NCBI RefSeq assembly: GCF_000832985.1
Contig: NZ_CP009920.1
Span: 2,846,501-2,910,500 of the forward strand
Direction of reading: 5' to 3'
Length of the DNA: 64,000 nucleotides
DNA from: Priestia megaterium NBRC 15308 = ATCC 14581
GTDB lineage: Bacteria > Bacillota > Bacilli > Bacillales > Bacillaceae_H
Below, piece after piece: positions 35,586 to 43,879 of this stretch (the stretch's first letter is position 1; each line of letters opens with the position of its first letter). The notes under the pieces are model-generated. The model had not been told where the DNA came from. It ran no database searches and was given only the letters and a program-made list of their open reading frames with translations. The position numbers and the translations under genes are program-made.

Positions 35586-35821
35586 GTTTTAAACCTCCAA
35601 TTCAGACTCTTTTTTTATCATAATTGATTTCAAAATAAATAAACAGTAGGCAAAAAGAAGATAACAAAATTTTATATAGATTACTTATAAGGCGTAGGGA
35701 AAGGTGATATAAGCATAGCATCCTTTTTTCTACCCCTTTTTAAAGCATATTAATCTTCTATATAAAAGCTTGCTTTCAACGAATGATATCGGCGTATTCA
35801 TAAGCTTTAAACAGATTTTAA

Positions 35822-35838
35822 TGTTAGAAGTTATAACA
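35822..35838. promoter_or_regulatory. TnrA box upstream of nasB
   Basis: TGTTAGAAGTTATAACA is a perfect match to the TnrA consensus TGTNA-N7-TNACA. It lies 84 bases before the nasB start, a suitable distance for activation under nitrogen limitation. TnrA control of nas genes is established in B. subtilis. Confidence 0.8.
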
Positions 35839-35921
35839 AGGTTCATTTCTTTTAGAGAAGTTTATGAAATAATAAAAACTGTATATTTTACGGTCTGAAT
35901 CTATGTGTTGGAGGTTTTTAT

Positions 35922-38267
35922 ATGACGAAACAAAAGCTAATATTAATCGGAAATGGAATGGCAGGAATGCGCTGTATTGAAGAAATTCTTATTCATTCTC
36001 CAGATTGTTTTGATATTACTGTTTTTGGAAGTGAGCCTCACGTTAACTATAATCGAATTTTATTATCAACCGTTTTACAAGGCAGTACAAAGCTTGAAGA
36101 TATCAATATTCATTCTTTAGCATGGTATAAGGAAAATAATATTACTTTATTTAAAGGAGAAAGCGTTACGCACATAGACACCAAGAGAAAAATAATAAAA
36201 ACAGATAAAAACAGAGAGACGATGTACGACAAGCTTATTCTTGCTACTGGTTCGAGCCCGTATATGCTCCCCGTTAAAGGGTCTGACAAAGAAGGTGTCC
36301 TCGGTTTTCGTACCATCGAAGACTGTCAGGAAATGATTAAAATTTCTAAACAGTATAAAAAAGCAGCGGTTATTGGAGGGGGTCTGTTAGGGCTGGAAGC
36401 TGCTAGAGGACTATTAAATTTGGGAATGGATGTTCAAGTCATTCATCATTCGGGTTTCTTAATGGAGCGACAGTTAGACAGAGCAGCATCTGCTATGTTA
36501 AGAGAAGAATTAGAAAAGCAAGGCATGAGTTTTCTATTAAACAAACATACGGATGAGATTATAGGGGGAAATCGAGCAGAAGGCGTCCGATTTAACGATA
36601 GCAGCAAAATTGCAGCTGATTTAGTTGTAATGGCTACAGGAGTGAGGCCAAATGTTAATCTAGCTAAAAAAAGTGGAATAGAAACAAATAGAGCAATCAT
36701 CGTAAATGATTATTTAGAAACGAGCACCCCGGATATCTATGCAGTAGGTGAATGCGCGGAACATCGAGGGATGACATACGGCCTTGTTGCTCCTCTTTAC
36801 GAACAAGGAAAAGTCTTAGCACGACACCTTTGCCAAATAAAAAACGATGGTTATCGCGGGTCCGTTCTTTCCACTCAATTAAAAATATCAGGAATAGACG
36901 TTTACTCAGTCGGAGAGTTCAAGGAAAATCAAGGTACAAAAGCCATTACGATTTCGAATATGTTAGATGGTATATACAAAAAAGTCGTTTTTCGCAAGGG
37001 GAAAATAGTGGGAGCTGTTCTTTTTGGAGATACCAGTGAGGCTATAAAGCTATCACAAATGATTAATGAAAAAAAGGATTTGTCGCAAGCGGAAAAAGTA
37101 CAATTATTTCCTTCTCAACATGAAAAAGAGAATGCAGTAACTTCTATGCCACTTACAGATATTGTATGCAACTGTAACGGTGTAACAAAGGGAGCCATTA
37201 TTGAAGCAGTACAGAAAAATGATTTAACGACAGTGGATGAAATAAAAAATTGCACGAAAGCTTCTGGTTCATGCGGAGGATGCAAACCCCTTGTAACAGA
37301 TCTTTTAACATATATTCAAAGCGATGAGTTTGATGAAATCATTGAACAAAAAACCTTTTGTACATGTACACATTTATCAGAAGATGAGCTGGTAAGAGAA
37401 ATGCAGCAATATCAATTTGAGACGGTTCAGCAAGTAAGAGAAATATTAAAGTTTAAAGACATGAAAGGCTGTTCGTTATGTGAAGGCGGTCTTCATTACT
37501 ATTTAGATATGATGAATCCTCATTATGAAAACAATCGACATTCTTTATTTACTACAGAGAATGAACAGGCCGTTTTGCTTCACGATGGGACTTATGCAGT
37601 GGTACCGCAAATTCACGGTGGTCTGACAAATGTACAGGAATTAAGGAACATAGCAAATGTAGCTGAAAGGTACAACATCTCTAATATTCGTTTAACAAGT
37701 GATCAGCGCATTCAACTTATTGGAGTGAAAAAAGAATATCTTCCGTTGGTAAGTGAGGAAATAGATAGAGGACTTCAGCAGCTATATGAACGTACAGTTA
37801 AAAATGTATCTGTTTATATAGGAAAAGGAACGTGTATTTGTCAGTATGAACCTGCTCTTGCTTTATCAAATGAATTAGATAAACAGCTTGAATATGTAAA
37901 GACCCCATGTGATATCAAAATCAGTATTGCTTCGTGTTCTCACATTGCAGAGAATGTAACAACAAGTGATATAGGATTAAGAAGAATAGACAGAGGATGG
38001 GAAATATATGTCGGCGGAAGCAGCGCAGAAGCCAGAAGCGGGGAGCTGTTTTATGTGGCCGAAACGAACGAAGAAGCAGTAGAAATCAGCTGTTCTTTGA
38101 TTCAATATTACCGTGAAACGGGGAACTATTTGGAAACCGTCGGGAGCTGGATCGAGCGAGTAGGAATTGTTCATGTCAGAGAAGTTTTGTTTGAGGTAGA
38201 CAATCGAGAGTATTTAATGAAGCAGCTCAGTTCAGAGCGCTCTCGTGCAATCACATATTTATTATAG
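35922..38267 (+). CDS. nasB: Assimilatory nitrate reductase electron-transfer subunit NasB
   Basis: 781 residues. N-terminal FAD/NAD(P)H oxidoreductase domain (GNGMAGMRCIEEIL, residues 9-22; second Rossmann GGGLLGLEAARGLL about 150), two BFD-type [2Fe-2S] segments (CNCNGVTKG...CGGCKP about 417-462 and CTCTHLSED...CSLC about 485-527), then a sulfite/nitrite-reductase-like C-terminal half. In that half the siroheme/4Fe-4S ligand pattern is incomplete (TCICQYE and ASCSHIAEN replace the usual C-x5-C and C-x3-C), so it is unlikely to reduce nitrite. It passes electrons to NasC. ATG with GGAGG upstream. Confidence 0.85.
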   Translation: MTKQKLILIGNGMAGMRCIEEILIHSPDCFDITVFGSEPHVNYNRILLSTVLQGSTKLEDINIHSLAWYKENNITLFKGESVTHIDTKRKIIKTDKNRETMYDKLILATGSSPYMLPVKGSDKEGVLGFRTIEDCQEMIKISKQYKKAAVIGGGLLGLEAARGLLNLGMDVQVIHHSGFLMERQLDRAASAMLREELEKQGMSFLLNKHTDEIIGGNRAEGVRFNDSSKIAADLVVMATGVRPNVNLAKKSGIETNRAIIVNDYLETSTPDIYAVGECAEHRGMTYGLVAPLYEQGKVLARHLCQIKNDGYRGSVLSTQLKISGIDVYSVGEFKENQGTKAITISNMLDGIYKKVVFRKGKIVGAVLFGDTSEAIKLSQMINEKKDLSQAEKVQLFPSQHEKENAVTSMPLTDIVCNCNGVTKGAIIEAVQKNDLTTVDEIKNCTKASGSCGGCKPLVTDLLTYIQSDEFDEIIEQKTFCTCTHLSEDELVREMQQYQFETVQQVREILKFKDMKGCSLCEGGLHYYLDMMNPHYENNRHSLFTTENEQAVLLHDGTYAVVPQIHGGLTNVQELRNIANVAERYNISNIRLTSDQRIQLIGVKKEYLPLVSEEIDRGLQQLYERTVKNVSVYIGKGTCICQYEPALALSNELDKQLEYVKTPCDIKISIASCSHIAENVTTSDIGLRRIDRGWEIYVGGSSAEARSGELFYVAETNEEAVEISCSLIQYYRETGNYLETVGSWIERVGIVHVREVLFEVDNREYLMKQLSSERSRAITYLL

Positions 38268-38286
38268 GAAAGAAGGGTGACCTACG

Positions 38287-40437
38287 ATGACTGAGATGCT
38301 ATTGAAATATTTTCGTGAGCAGCAAAAGCAAGTTGAAACCGAGCGTATCTATAATACTCAGTGTCCTTACTGCAGCATGCAGTGCAAAATGCAGCTAGTT
38401 GAACAAACACATGTAAAAAGGAAAACGTATAAAACAATTGGAACAGACAACCCTACTTCTCAAGGAAGGTTATGTATCAAAGGAATGAATGCGCATCAGC
38501 ATCCTTTGCATAAAGATCGGATTCAATATCCTTTATTAAAAGTAAACGGAGAGTTTGTAAAGATTTCTTGGAAAGAAGCTCTTCACTATATTAAGGAAAA
38601 CGTTGCAGAGATTCAAGAGAAGAATGGAGCAGATGCGCTAGGTGTTTATGGAAGTGCCTCTATTACAAATGAAGAAGCTTACTTATTAGGGAAATTTGCT
38701 CGAGTTGCGTTAAAAACAAAGTATATTGATTACAATGGACGCTTATGTATGTCGGCTGCTGCTTCTGCTGCTAGTAAAACATTTGGCATGGACCGAGGAT
38801 TTACGAATAGCTTGCAGGAGATTCCGTTTACTGAATGTATTATGTTAGCTGGAACAAATATTGCGGAATGTCAGCCAACGATTATGCCTTATTTTGAGAA
38901 AGCAAAAGAAAACGGAGCCTTTATTATTGCAATTGATCCAAGAGAAACCGCTACAACTAAAATAGCTGATTTACACTTGAAACTTAAGCCGGGGAGCGAT
39001 GCGGCATTAGCCAATGGAATCTTGAAGATCCTTATCGAAGAAAATTATCTAGATGAACGATTTCTACAAGAACGTGTCAATGGATTTGAAGAAGTAATTC
39101 AATATGTGGCGTCTCTAGAATTTAATATCATTGAAGAAATAACGGGAGTGCCACTTGAAGAGATGTACCAAGCTGCCCGTATGTTTGGTCAAAGAAAAAC
39201 GGGAATGATTTTTACTGCTAGAGGGGTAGAGCAGCAAACAGACGGAAGTGCTGCGGTGCAGAATTTTTTGAATATTCTACTTTCTGTTGGGAAAATCGGT
39301 AAACCTCGCTGCGGATATGGGGCTATTACCGGTCAAGGAAATGGGCAAGGAGCCCGGGAGCATGGTCAAAAAGCGGATCAGCTTCCAGGCTACCGTTCAA
39401 TCGAAAATCATGAGCACCGGATGTATATAGCAGATGTGTGGAACATAGAGGAGAAAGATCTTCCTAGAAAAGGTGTTTCTGCATATGAGATGATTGAAAA
39501 AATTCATGATGGTGAGATTAAAGGGCTGTTTTTGATGTGTTCAAATCCAACAGTTTCAAATCCAAATGCTAATTTTGTTAAGAAGGCTTTTGAAAAGCTT
39601 GAATTTCTAGTGGTAGCAGATATGTTTGAATCAGAAACGGCAAAATTAGCAAACTTGATCTTACCAGCATCTTCCTACTTGGAAGATGAAGGAACCATGA
39701 CAAATGTAGAGGGAAGAGTTACATTACGCGAAGCTAGCTTTCCATGCGGCGGCGAAATCAAACACGACTGGGAAATACTATGTGAAATTGCTAAAGCTTT
39801 AGGGAAAGAGGAGCATTTTTCATTTTCATCAGCTGAAGAAATATTTAATGAACTGCGAATAGCAAGTAAAGGAGGGATCGCGGATTACTCTGGTATTACG
39901 TACGAACGATTACGAGAGGAAAAAGGAATTTTATGGCCATGCAGAAGCTTAACAGATAAAGGAACCGAGCGCCTGTTTGAAACGCGTTTTGCTCATAGTG
40001 ATGGAAAAGCGATGATGGTCCCTGTCTCGAATCAAGCTATTGTACCTAAAGCAAAAATAACGGAAAAATATCCTCTCTATTTAACAACGGGGAGAGTGAT
40101 GTCGCACTATTTAACGGGTGTGCAAACGCGAAAAAGTGCGTCTTTATCTGCTAGAAATTTCGAATCTTTTATGGAAATCCACCCGTTAACAGCGAAAAAA
40201 TATGAAATTTTGAATCAAGAATTAGTACAAATTGAATCTTCATATGGAAGGATTGTGGTAAGAAGCAAATTTTCAGAGGGCATTCGGCCAGATACCGTAT
40301 TTGTTCCTTTTCACTGGGCGGATTCTCAAAATGTTAATAACCTTGTTTCTGAGAAATTAGATCCCGCCTGTAAGATGCCGGGGTTTAAAGTAAGTGCTGT
40401 GAAGATTAGCCCTTCTGTAAAAAGAAACAGCTATTAA
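38287..40437 (+). CDS. nasC: Assimilatory nitrate reductase catalytic subunit NasC
   Basis: 716-residue molybdopterin oxidoreductase reducing nitrate to nitrite in the cytoplasm. N-terminal [4Fe-4S] motif CPYCSMQC (about residues 27-34) with the fourth Cys in GRLCIKGMNAH (about 62), then Mo-bis-MGD binding regions (TARGVEQQTDGSAAVQNF, GAITGQGNGQGAREHGQKAD) and the C-terminal dinucleotide-binding domain (TTGRVMSHYLTGVQTR). Starts 19 bases after nasB. The nitrite reductase genes nasDE do not follow here. Confidence 0.92.
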   Translation: MTEMLLKYFREQQKQVETERIYNTQCPYCSMQCKMQLVEQTHVKRKTYKTIGTDNPTSQGRLCIKGMNAHQHPLHKDRIQYPLLKVNGEFVKISWKEALHYIKENVAEIQEKNGADALGVYGSASITNEEAYLLGKFARVALKTKYIDYNGRLCMSAAASAASKTFGMDRGFTNSLQEIPFTECIMLAGTNIAECQPTIMPYFEKAKENGAFIIAIDPRETATTKIADLHLKLKPGSDAALANGILKILIEENYLDERFLQERVNGFEEVIQYVASLEFNIIEEITGVPLEEMYQAARMFGQRKTGMIFTARGVEQQTDGSAAVQNFLNILLSVGKIGKPRCGYGAITGQGNGQGAREHGQKADQLPGYRSIENHEHRMYIADVWNIEEKDLPRKGVSAYEMIEKIHDGEIKGLFLMCSNPTVSNPNANFVKKAFEKLEFLVVADMFESETAKLANLILPASSYLEDEGTMTNVEGRVTLREASFPCGGEIKHDWEILCEIAKALGKEEHFSFSSAEEIFNELRIASKGGIADYSGITYERLREEKGILWPCRSLTDKGTERLFETRFAHSDGKAMMVPVSNQAIVPKAKITEKYPLYLTTGRVMSHYLTGVQTRKSASLSARNFESFMEIHPLTAKKYEILNQELVQIESSYGRIVVRSKFSEGIRPDTVFVPFHWADSQNVNNLVSEKLDPACKMPGFKVSAVKISPSVKRNSY

Positions 40438-40448
40438 AAATGCTGATG

Positions 40449-40480
40449 CAAAAAGCCTCTTGAAAAAAGAGGCTTTTTGC
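40449..40480. terminator. Bidirectional terminator between nasC and nasA
   Basis: 13-bp stem GCAAAAAGCCTCTT/AAGAGGCTTTTTGC; serves both convergent genes. Confidence 0.85.
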
Positions 40481-40486
40481 ATGGAA

Positions 40487-41668
40487 TCAGGCAAGGTGCT
40501 TTTGGTTAATACGTACATTTTGTTTTTTGAATCCAGAATAATTTAGTAAGAGACAGAATAGGGCAAAAAGCGCTAGTAAGGAAAAACCAACAACGTAATC
40601 TCCGCTTGTATCTTTTATAAAGCCTAGCACAATAGGGGGAAAGAAGCCGCCTACTCCTCCGAATGCTCCTACGATCCCGGTAACAGCTCCAATATTTCCT
40701 GTTGAAACAGATGGAACCATTTTAAAAACAGCTCCATTTCCGATACCAAGAGTAATGGCTGCAAGTAAACAACCTACGCTAAATAGGGAGAAGGCAGTGA
40801 TGGTAAATGCAATAAATAACCCTATTAGTAGCATTGCGGTAAAGACGAAGGTGAGTACTTTTTTTGCTCCGAAGACATCCGATAAATATCCTCCAAGAGG
40901 CCGTACAAACGTTGCTAGCACAACAAATACAGCTGTTTTCAGTCCACTGTCTACAGTTGAAGCGTTAAATTGATCATGCAAAATGGTAGGAAGATAGATG
41001 CTGAACGTTACAAATCCACCAAATGTTAAAAAATAGAAAATGGATAAAAACCACGTTTCTTTAAATTTTAATACCGATAAAGATTCCTGCAGCGTTTTGG
41101 GGGAAGCAACAGAAGGGTGGTCTGAAGTTCCTACCCATAATAAAAGAGCCATTAAGGCTACCGCAATTGCTAAACTCCAAAATACCCAAGGCAAGCCAAA
41201 AGAAAAAAAGATAAGTGGAATACTAAAGCTTGCTACCGCCGATCCTAAGTTGCCCATCCCAGCAATTCCTAAAATAAAACCTTGCTTTTGAGGTGAATAC
41301 CATTTAGAGACATAGGTAATGGAAATAGCAAATGTTGTTCCAGCCATGCCGATAAAAAATGCCCAAAAGAGCAGCATAGAATAAGAATGAGTAAAGCCTG
41401 CACAAATGGTAGGGAGTAAAAGAGCCAGCATAGTCAAAGAATAGACTTTTCTTCCCCCGAAGCGATCTGTTAAAATCCCCATCGGGATTCGCATGAGGGA
41501 ACCTAATAAGACGGGAGTGGCAATTAAGACACTTTTTTCAGCATTGGTTAATGAATACATTACTTGAATATCTGCAGCGATAGGTGCGAAGACAGACCAT
41601 ACTGAAAAAGCAATAATCATAGATAAAGTCGAGATAAGAAGTACAGATAAGGGCCGTTTAGAAAACAT
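40487..41668 (-). CDS. nasA: Nitrate/nitrite MFS transporter NasA (NarK family)
   Basis: 393 residues, 12 transmembrane segments. NarK/NasA nitrate signatures: GIAGMGNLGSAVASFSIPL and GIGNGAVFKMVPSVSTGNIG, plus the substrate-loop arginine in SLMRIPMGILTDRFGGRKVY. Takes up nitrate for NasBC. ATG with AAAGGAGG upstream. Here it is convergent to nasBC, whereas in B. subtilis nasA is divergent from nasBCDEF. I did not find a TnrA box upstream of it. Confidence 0.88.
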   Translation of the reverse strand: MFSKRPLSVLLISTLSMIIAFSVWSVFAPIAADIQVMYSLTNAEKSVLIATPVLLGSLMRIPMGILTDRFGGRKVYSLTMLALLLPTICAGFTHSYSMLLFWAFFIGMAGTTFAISITYVSKWYSPQKQGFILGIAGMGNLGSAVASFSIPLIFFSFGLPWVFWSLAIAVALMALLLWVGTSDHPSVASPKTLQESLSVLKFKETWFLSIFYFLTFGGFVTFSIYLPTILHDQFNASTVDSGLKTAVFVVLATFVRPLGGYLSDVFGAKKVLTFVFTAMLLIGLFIAFTITAFSLFSVGCLLAAITLGIGNGAVFKMVPSVSTGNIGAVTGIVGAFGGVGGFFPPIVLGFIKDTSGDYVVGFSLLALFALFCLLLNYSGFKKQNVRINQKHLA

Positions 41669-42068
41669 TACTTAAAAACCTCCTTTTTTATATCCAGCGT
41701 AAAGCTGTTGCAATATGGTAATTATGATACTACGCTTTCTTTCTTATGTATCATTCTGTGTTAGGTTTTCTTCCGTACTTTTACTGAAGAGCGGACCCAG
41801 ATAAAAGTGGAGAGATAACTTAGACTTACACTTACACTTAGACTTACACTTACACTTACACTCTATCTAAGTGCTGATGAAGAAACGGTTAAAAAGCTTT
41901 GAAAGAAACAGTAAGTAGAAATATTGTCGAAAGAATGGAAGGAAAATTGAAATTAGAAGAGATTAATAGAGTAAGCATCTATAAATTTGTGCTATCGAAT
42001 TATAGCGAAATAAAAAATAATTCATATTTTATATAGAACACAAATTTTTGAAATAGAAGGTGGAAAAA
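41669..42068. other. 400-bp intergenic region between nasA and the SpeE-like gene
   Basis: Carries the nasA upstream region, a hexanucleotide tandem repeat (41820-41861) and a distant inverted repeat AAATTTGTG (41983-41991) / CACAAATTT (42039-42047) that brackets the region just before the SpeE-like gene and could form a leader hairpin. No gene seen. Confidence 0.5.
41820..41861. repeat. Hexanucleotide tandem repeat (7 units)
   Basis: Seven consecutive 6-bp units TTAGAC/TTACAC in the order GCC-type: TTAGAC, TTACAC, TTACAC, TTAGAC, TTACAC, TTACAC, TTACAC. The variant unit recurs every third unit, giving an 18-bp higher-order period. Confidence 0.9.
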
Positions 42069-42956
42069 GTGACAGAAAAGCATCCTCTTTCAGGTTATAA
42101 AAAGGATGATAATGGAGTTCTCTGGATATGGAGTTACGTTGGACAGGCTAGAGTGAAAATGGGGTATAAAGTAAAAAGTCTGCTTCACTATGAGCAATCT
42201 TCCTATCAACAAATCAGTATTGTGGATACAAAATGGTATGGGAAAATGTTGGTGCTAGATGGTACTCCACAAATTTCAACAGGAGAAGGGTTTATTTATA
42301 ATGAAATGATTAGCCATGTGCCGATTATAACGCATTCAAATCCTAAAAAAGTTGCGATGATTGGCGGAGGAGACTGTGGTCCTGCACGGGAGGCCATGAA
42401 GTATGACGGAATTCAACAAATTGATGTAGTCGAAATCGATCCAAAAGTTACAGAAATCTGCCGCACATGGCTAACTCCGGCTTCTTGTTATGATGGTGAA
42501 ACTAGGCTCAATATGATACATCGCGATGGAATAGATTGGATTCAAGAACAAAAGGGAGTTTATGATGTTCTCATAATTGATCGGCCTGACCCTGTTGGAC
42601 CGGGAAAAAAACTATTTCAACCTGATTTTTATCAATATGTCTACAACAGCCTTAAGGATGATGGCGTGGTTGTTTTTCAATCAGGATCTCCTTACTACAA
42701 TACTTCTACATTACAAGGCACAATTAAAAATTTAAAGGAGCTATTTCCAATTGTCCGCACATATTTAGTGACTATACCTCTTTTCCCTTGCGGCATTTGG
42801 AGTTTTACGATTGCTTCTAAAAAAATGGATCCTCTTCAGGCCGATTTGACGAAGCTACAGCATACAGATACTCAATATATTGATCCTGAAATTTTCCGTG
42901 CATCATTTGTTTTACCTAAATATATAAAAGAAATAGTAGACGGAAAAGATTCCTAA
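42069..42956 (+). CDS. Spermidine synthase-like aminopropyltransferase/methyltransferase-fold enzyme
   Basis: 295 residues. Looks like SpeE: N-terminal beta-strand region ending VLDGTPQISTGEGFIYNEM (about 70), nucleotide loop IGGGDCGPAREAMKY (about 98), acidic VVEIDPKV (about 122) and the catalytic-loop region IIDRPDPVGPGKKLF (about 173). Compared with standard spermidine synthases (GGGDGG, DSSDP) there are substitutions in both loops, so substrates may differ. The start is GTG 42069 with AAGGTGG 5 bases upstream; the GTG at 42060 lies within that site. Only gene on this strand before the oppositely oriented 43634 gene; a link to the phosphonate operon is inferred from proximity. Confidence 0.7.
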   Translation: MTEKHPLSGYKKDDNGVLWIWSYVGQARVKMGYKVKSLLHYEQSSYQQISIVDTKWYGKMLVLDGTPQISTGEGFIYNEMISHVPIITHSNPKKVAMIGGGDCGPAREAMKYDGIQQIDVVEIDPKVTEICRTWLTPASCYDGETRLNMIHRDGIDWIQEQKGVYDVLIIDRPDPVGPGKKLFQPDFYQYVYNSLKDDGVVVFQSGSPYYNTSTLQGTIKNLKELFPIVRTYLVTIPLFPCGIWSFTIASKKMDPLQADLTKLQHTDTQYIDPEIFRASFVLPKYIKEIVDGKDS

Positions 42957-42959
42957 AAA

Positions 42960-43634
42960 CTAAGTAGCGACGAATGTTTGTTGAAAGTCATCAATAATCT
43001 CGGAAAATATCTTCGTTATAGTAGTTCTGTGTTTGCTGCGCAGAGTCCGGGATAATTCAATTTGAAATGTATTAAAATTATGACTGTAACCTAGATAGCC
43101 GCTATTGTCACCTTGTCTGTGAAAGGCAATTGATTCGTTTCCAACAAATTTATTATCAAATATTACATGGATTTTCGGGAACGAATCTTCAGATTTTTTA
43201 GTCAGCTCCTGTTGGAACCAATCTTTAACTTCCTTTGAGCAAGATTGTCCATATAAAGTCCCCACTTCAATTGCATGAGGCCCGTAATGTGTGTCCTTCA
43301 TTCCATGAAAAGATAAATGCAAATAGGGTGTTAAAAGGAAATTATTACTATCTATTATTTTTAAAGATTTAATAATTTCTTTGATTGTGCTTCTATATTC
43401 ATGTATCCCCTCATGGTTTGTTTCATTTAGATTTCTATTTAAATCTGCTATGGTTCTGGAAATCGTACTAACGATTCCTGCACATCCTGTTTTCTTGACT
43501 AAATTTTCTACAATTTTATCCGTAAATAAATCAGCAGCGGGTGGTTCTGCATGAAGTGCATCCACGTGACAGCTTATAAAACCAGTTCCTTTGTTGTATT
43601 TTAAGTAGTTTCCATGAATGAATTTTAATGTCAT
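42960..43634 (-). CDS. N-formylglutamate amidohydrolase-like protein
   Basis: 224 residues. Resembles the N-formylglutamate amidohydrolase (FGase) family: an early ISCHVDALHAEPPAADLF segment, the typical ISRTIADLNRNLNE (D-L-N-R, about residues 60-73) and a His-containing HLSFHGMKD (about 107) that would bind metal. These enzymes are zinc amidases related to carboxypeptidases. It ends 3 bases from the SpeE-like gene (convergent) and is divergent from the phosphonate operon. ATG with AAAGGAG upstream. Substrate unknown; an amidase acting on the cluster's product or an intermediate is possible. Confidence 0.6.
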   Translation of the reverse strand: MTLKFIHGNYLKYNKGTGFISCHVDALHAEPPAADLFTDKIVENLVKKTGCAGIVSTISRTIADLNRNLNETNHEGIHEYRSTIKEIIKSLKIIDSNNFLLTPYLHLSFHGMKDTHYGPHAIEVGTLYGQSCSKEVKDWFQQELTKKSEDSFPKIHVIFDNKFVGNESIAFHRQGDNSGYLGYSHNFNTFQIELSRTLRSKHRTTITKIFSEIIDDFQQTFVAT

Positions 43635-43788
43635 TGACTATTTCTCCTTTTATATCGTTTGAAATCTATCCTTTCTATAATAAATGCAGTAAAAATAAAA
43701 TCGGTGAATTATTACACGTGTTAAATACATACATAAAAAGTTTTTAGAGATGGTGGAAATAAATAGATAAATGTACAGGAGTATTTTG

Positions 43789-43805
43789 TATAGTTACATA
43801 CTATA
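43789..43805. promoter_or_regulatory. Dyad upstream of the phosphonate operon
   Basis: TATAGT-TACAT-ACTATA, a perfect 6-bp inverted repeat about 75 bases before the 43880 start. Could be an operator or part of the promoter; no assignment possible. Confidence 0.3.
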
Positions 43806-43879
43806 GGAGTAGCTGATTATTGTTATAGGGCATTAAAGTAGCAAAATACGATAGAAAGTTCTAATTAGGAGGCTTTAAA

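Noticed and set aside
35922-38267. Annotation as nitrite reductase large subunit NirB/NasD
   Set aside because: The siroheme/4Fe-4S ligands are incomplete and nasC follows directly, which fits NasB.
41820-41861. CRISPR-like array
   Set aside because: Units are 6 bp with no spacers and no cas genes; it is a simple tandem repeat.
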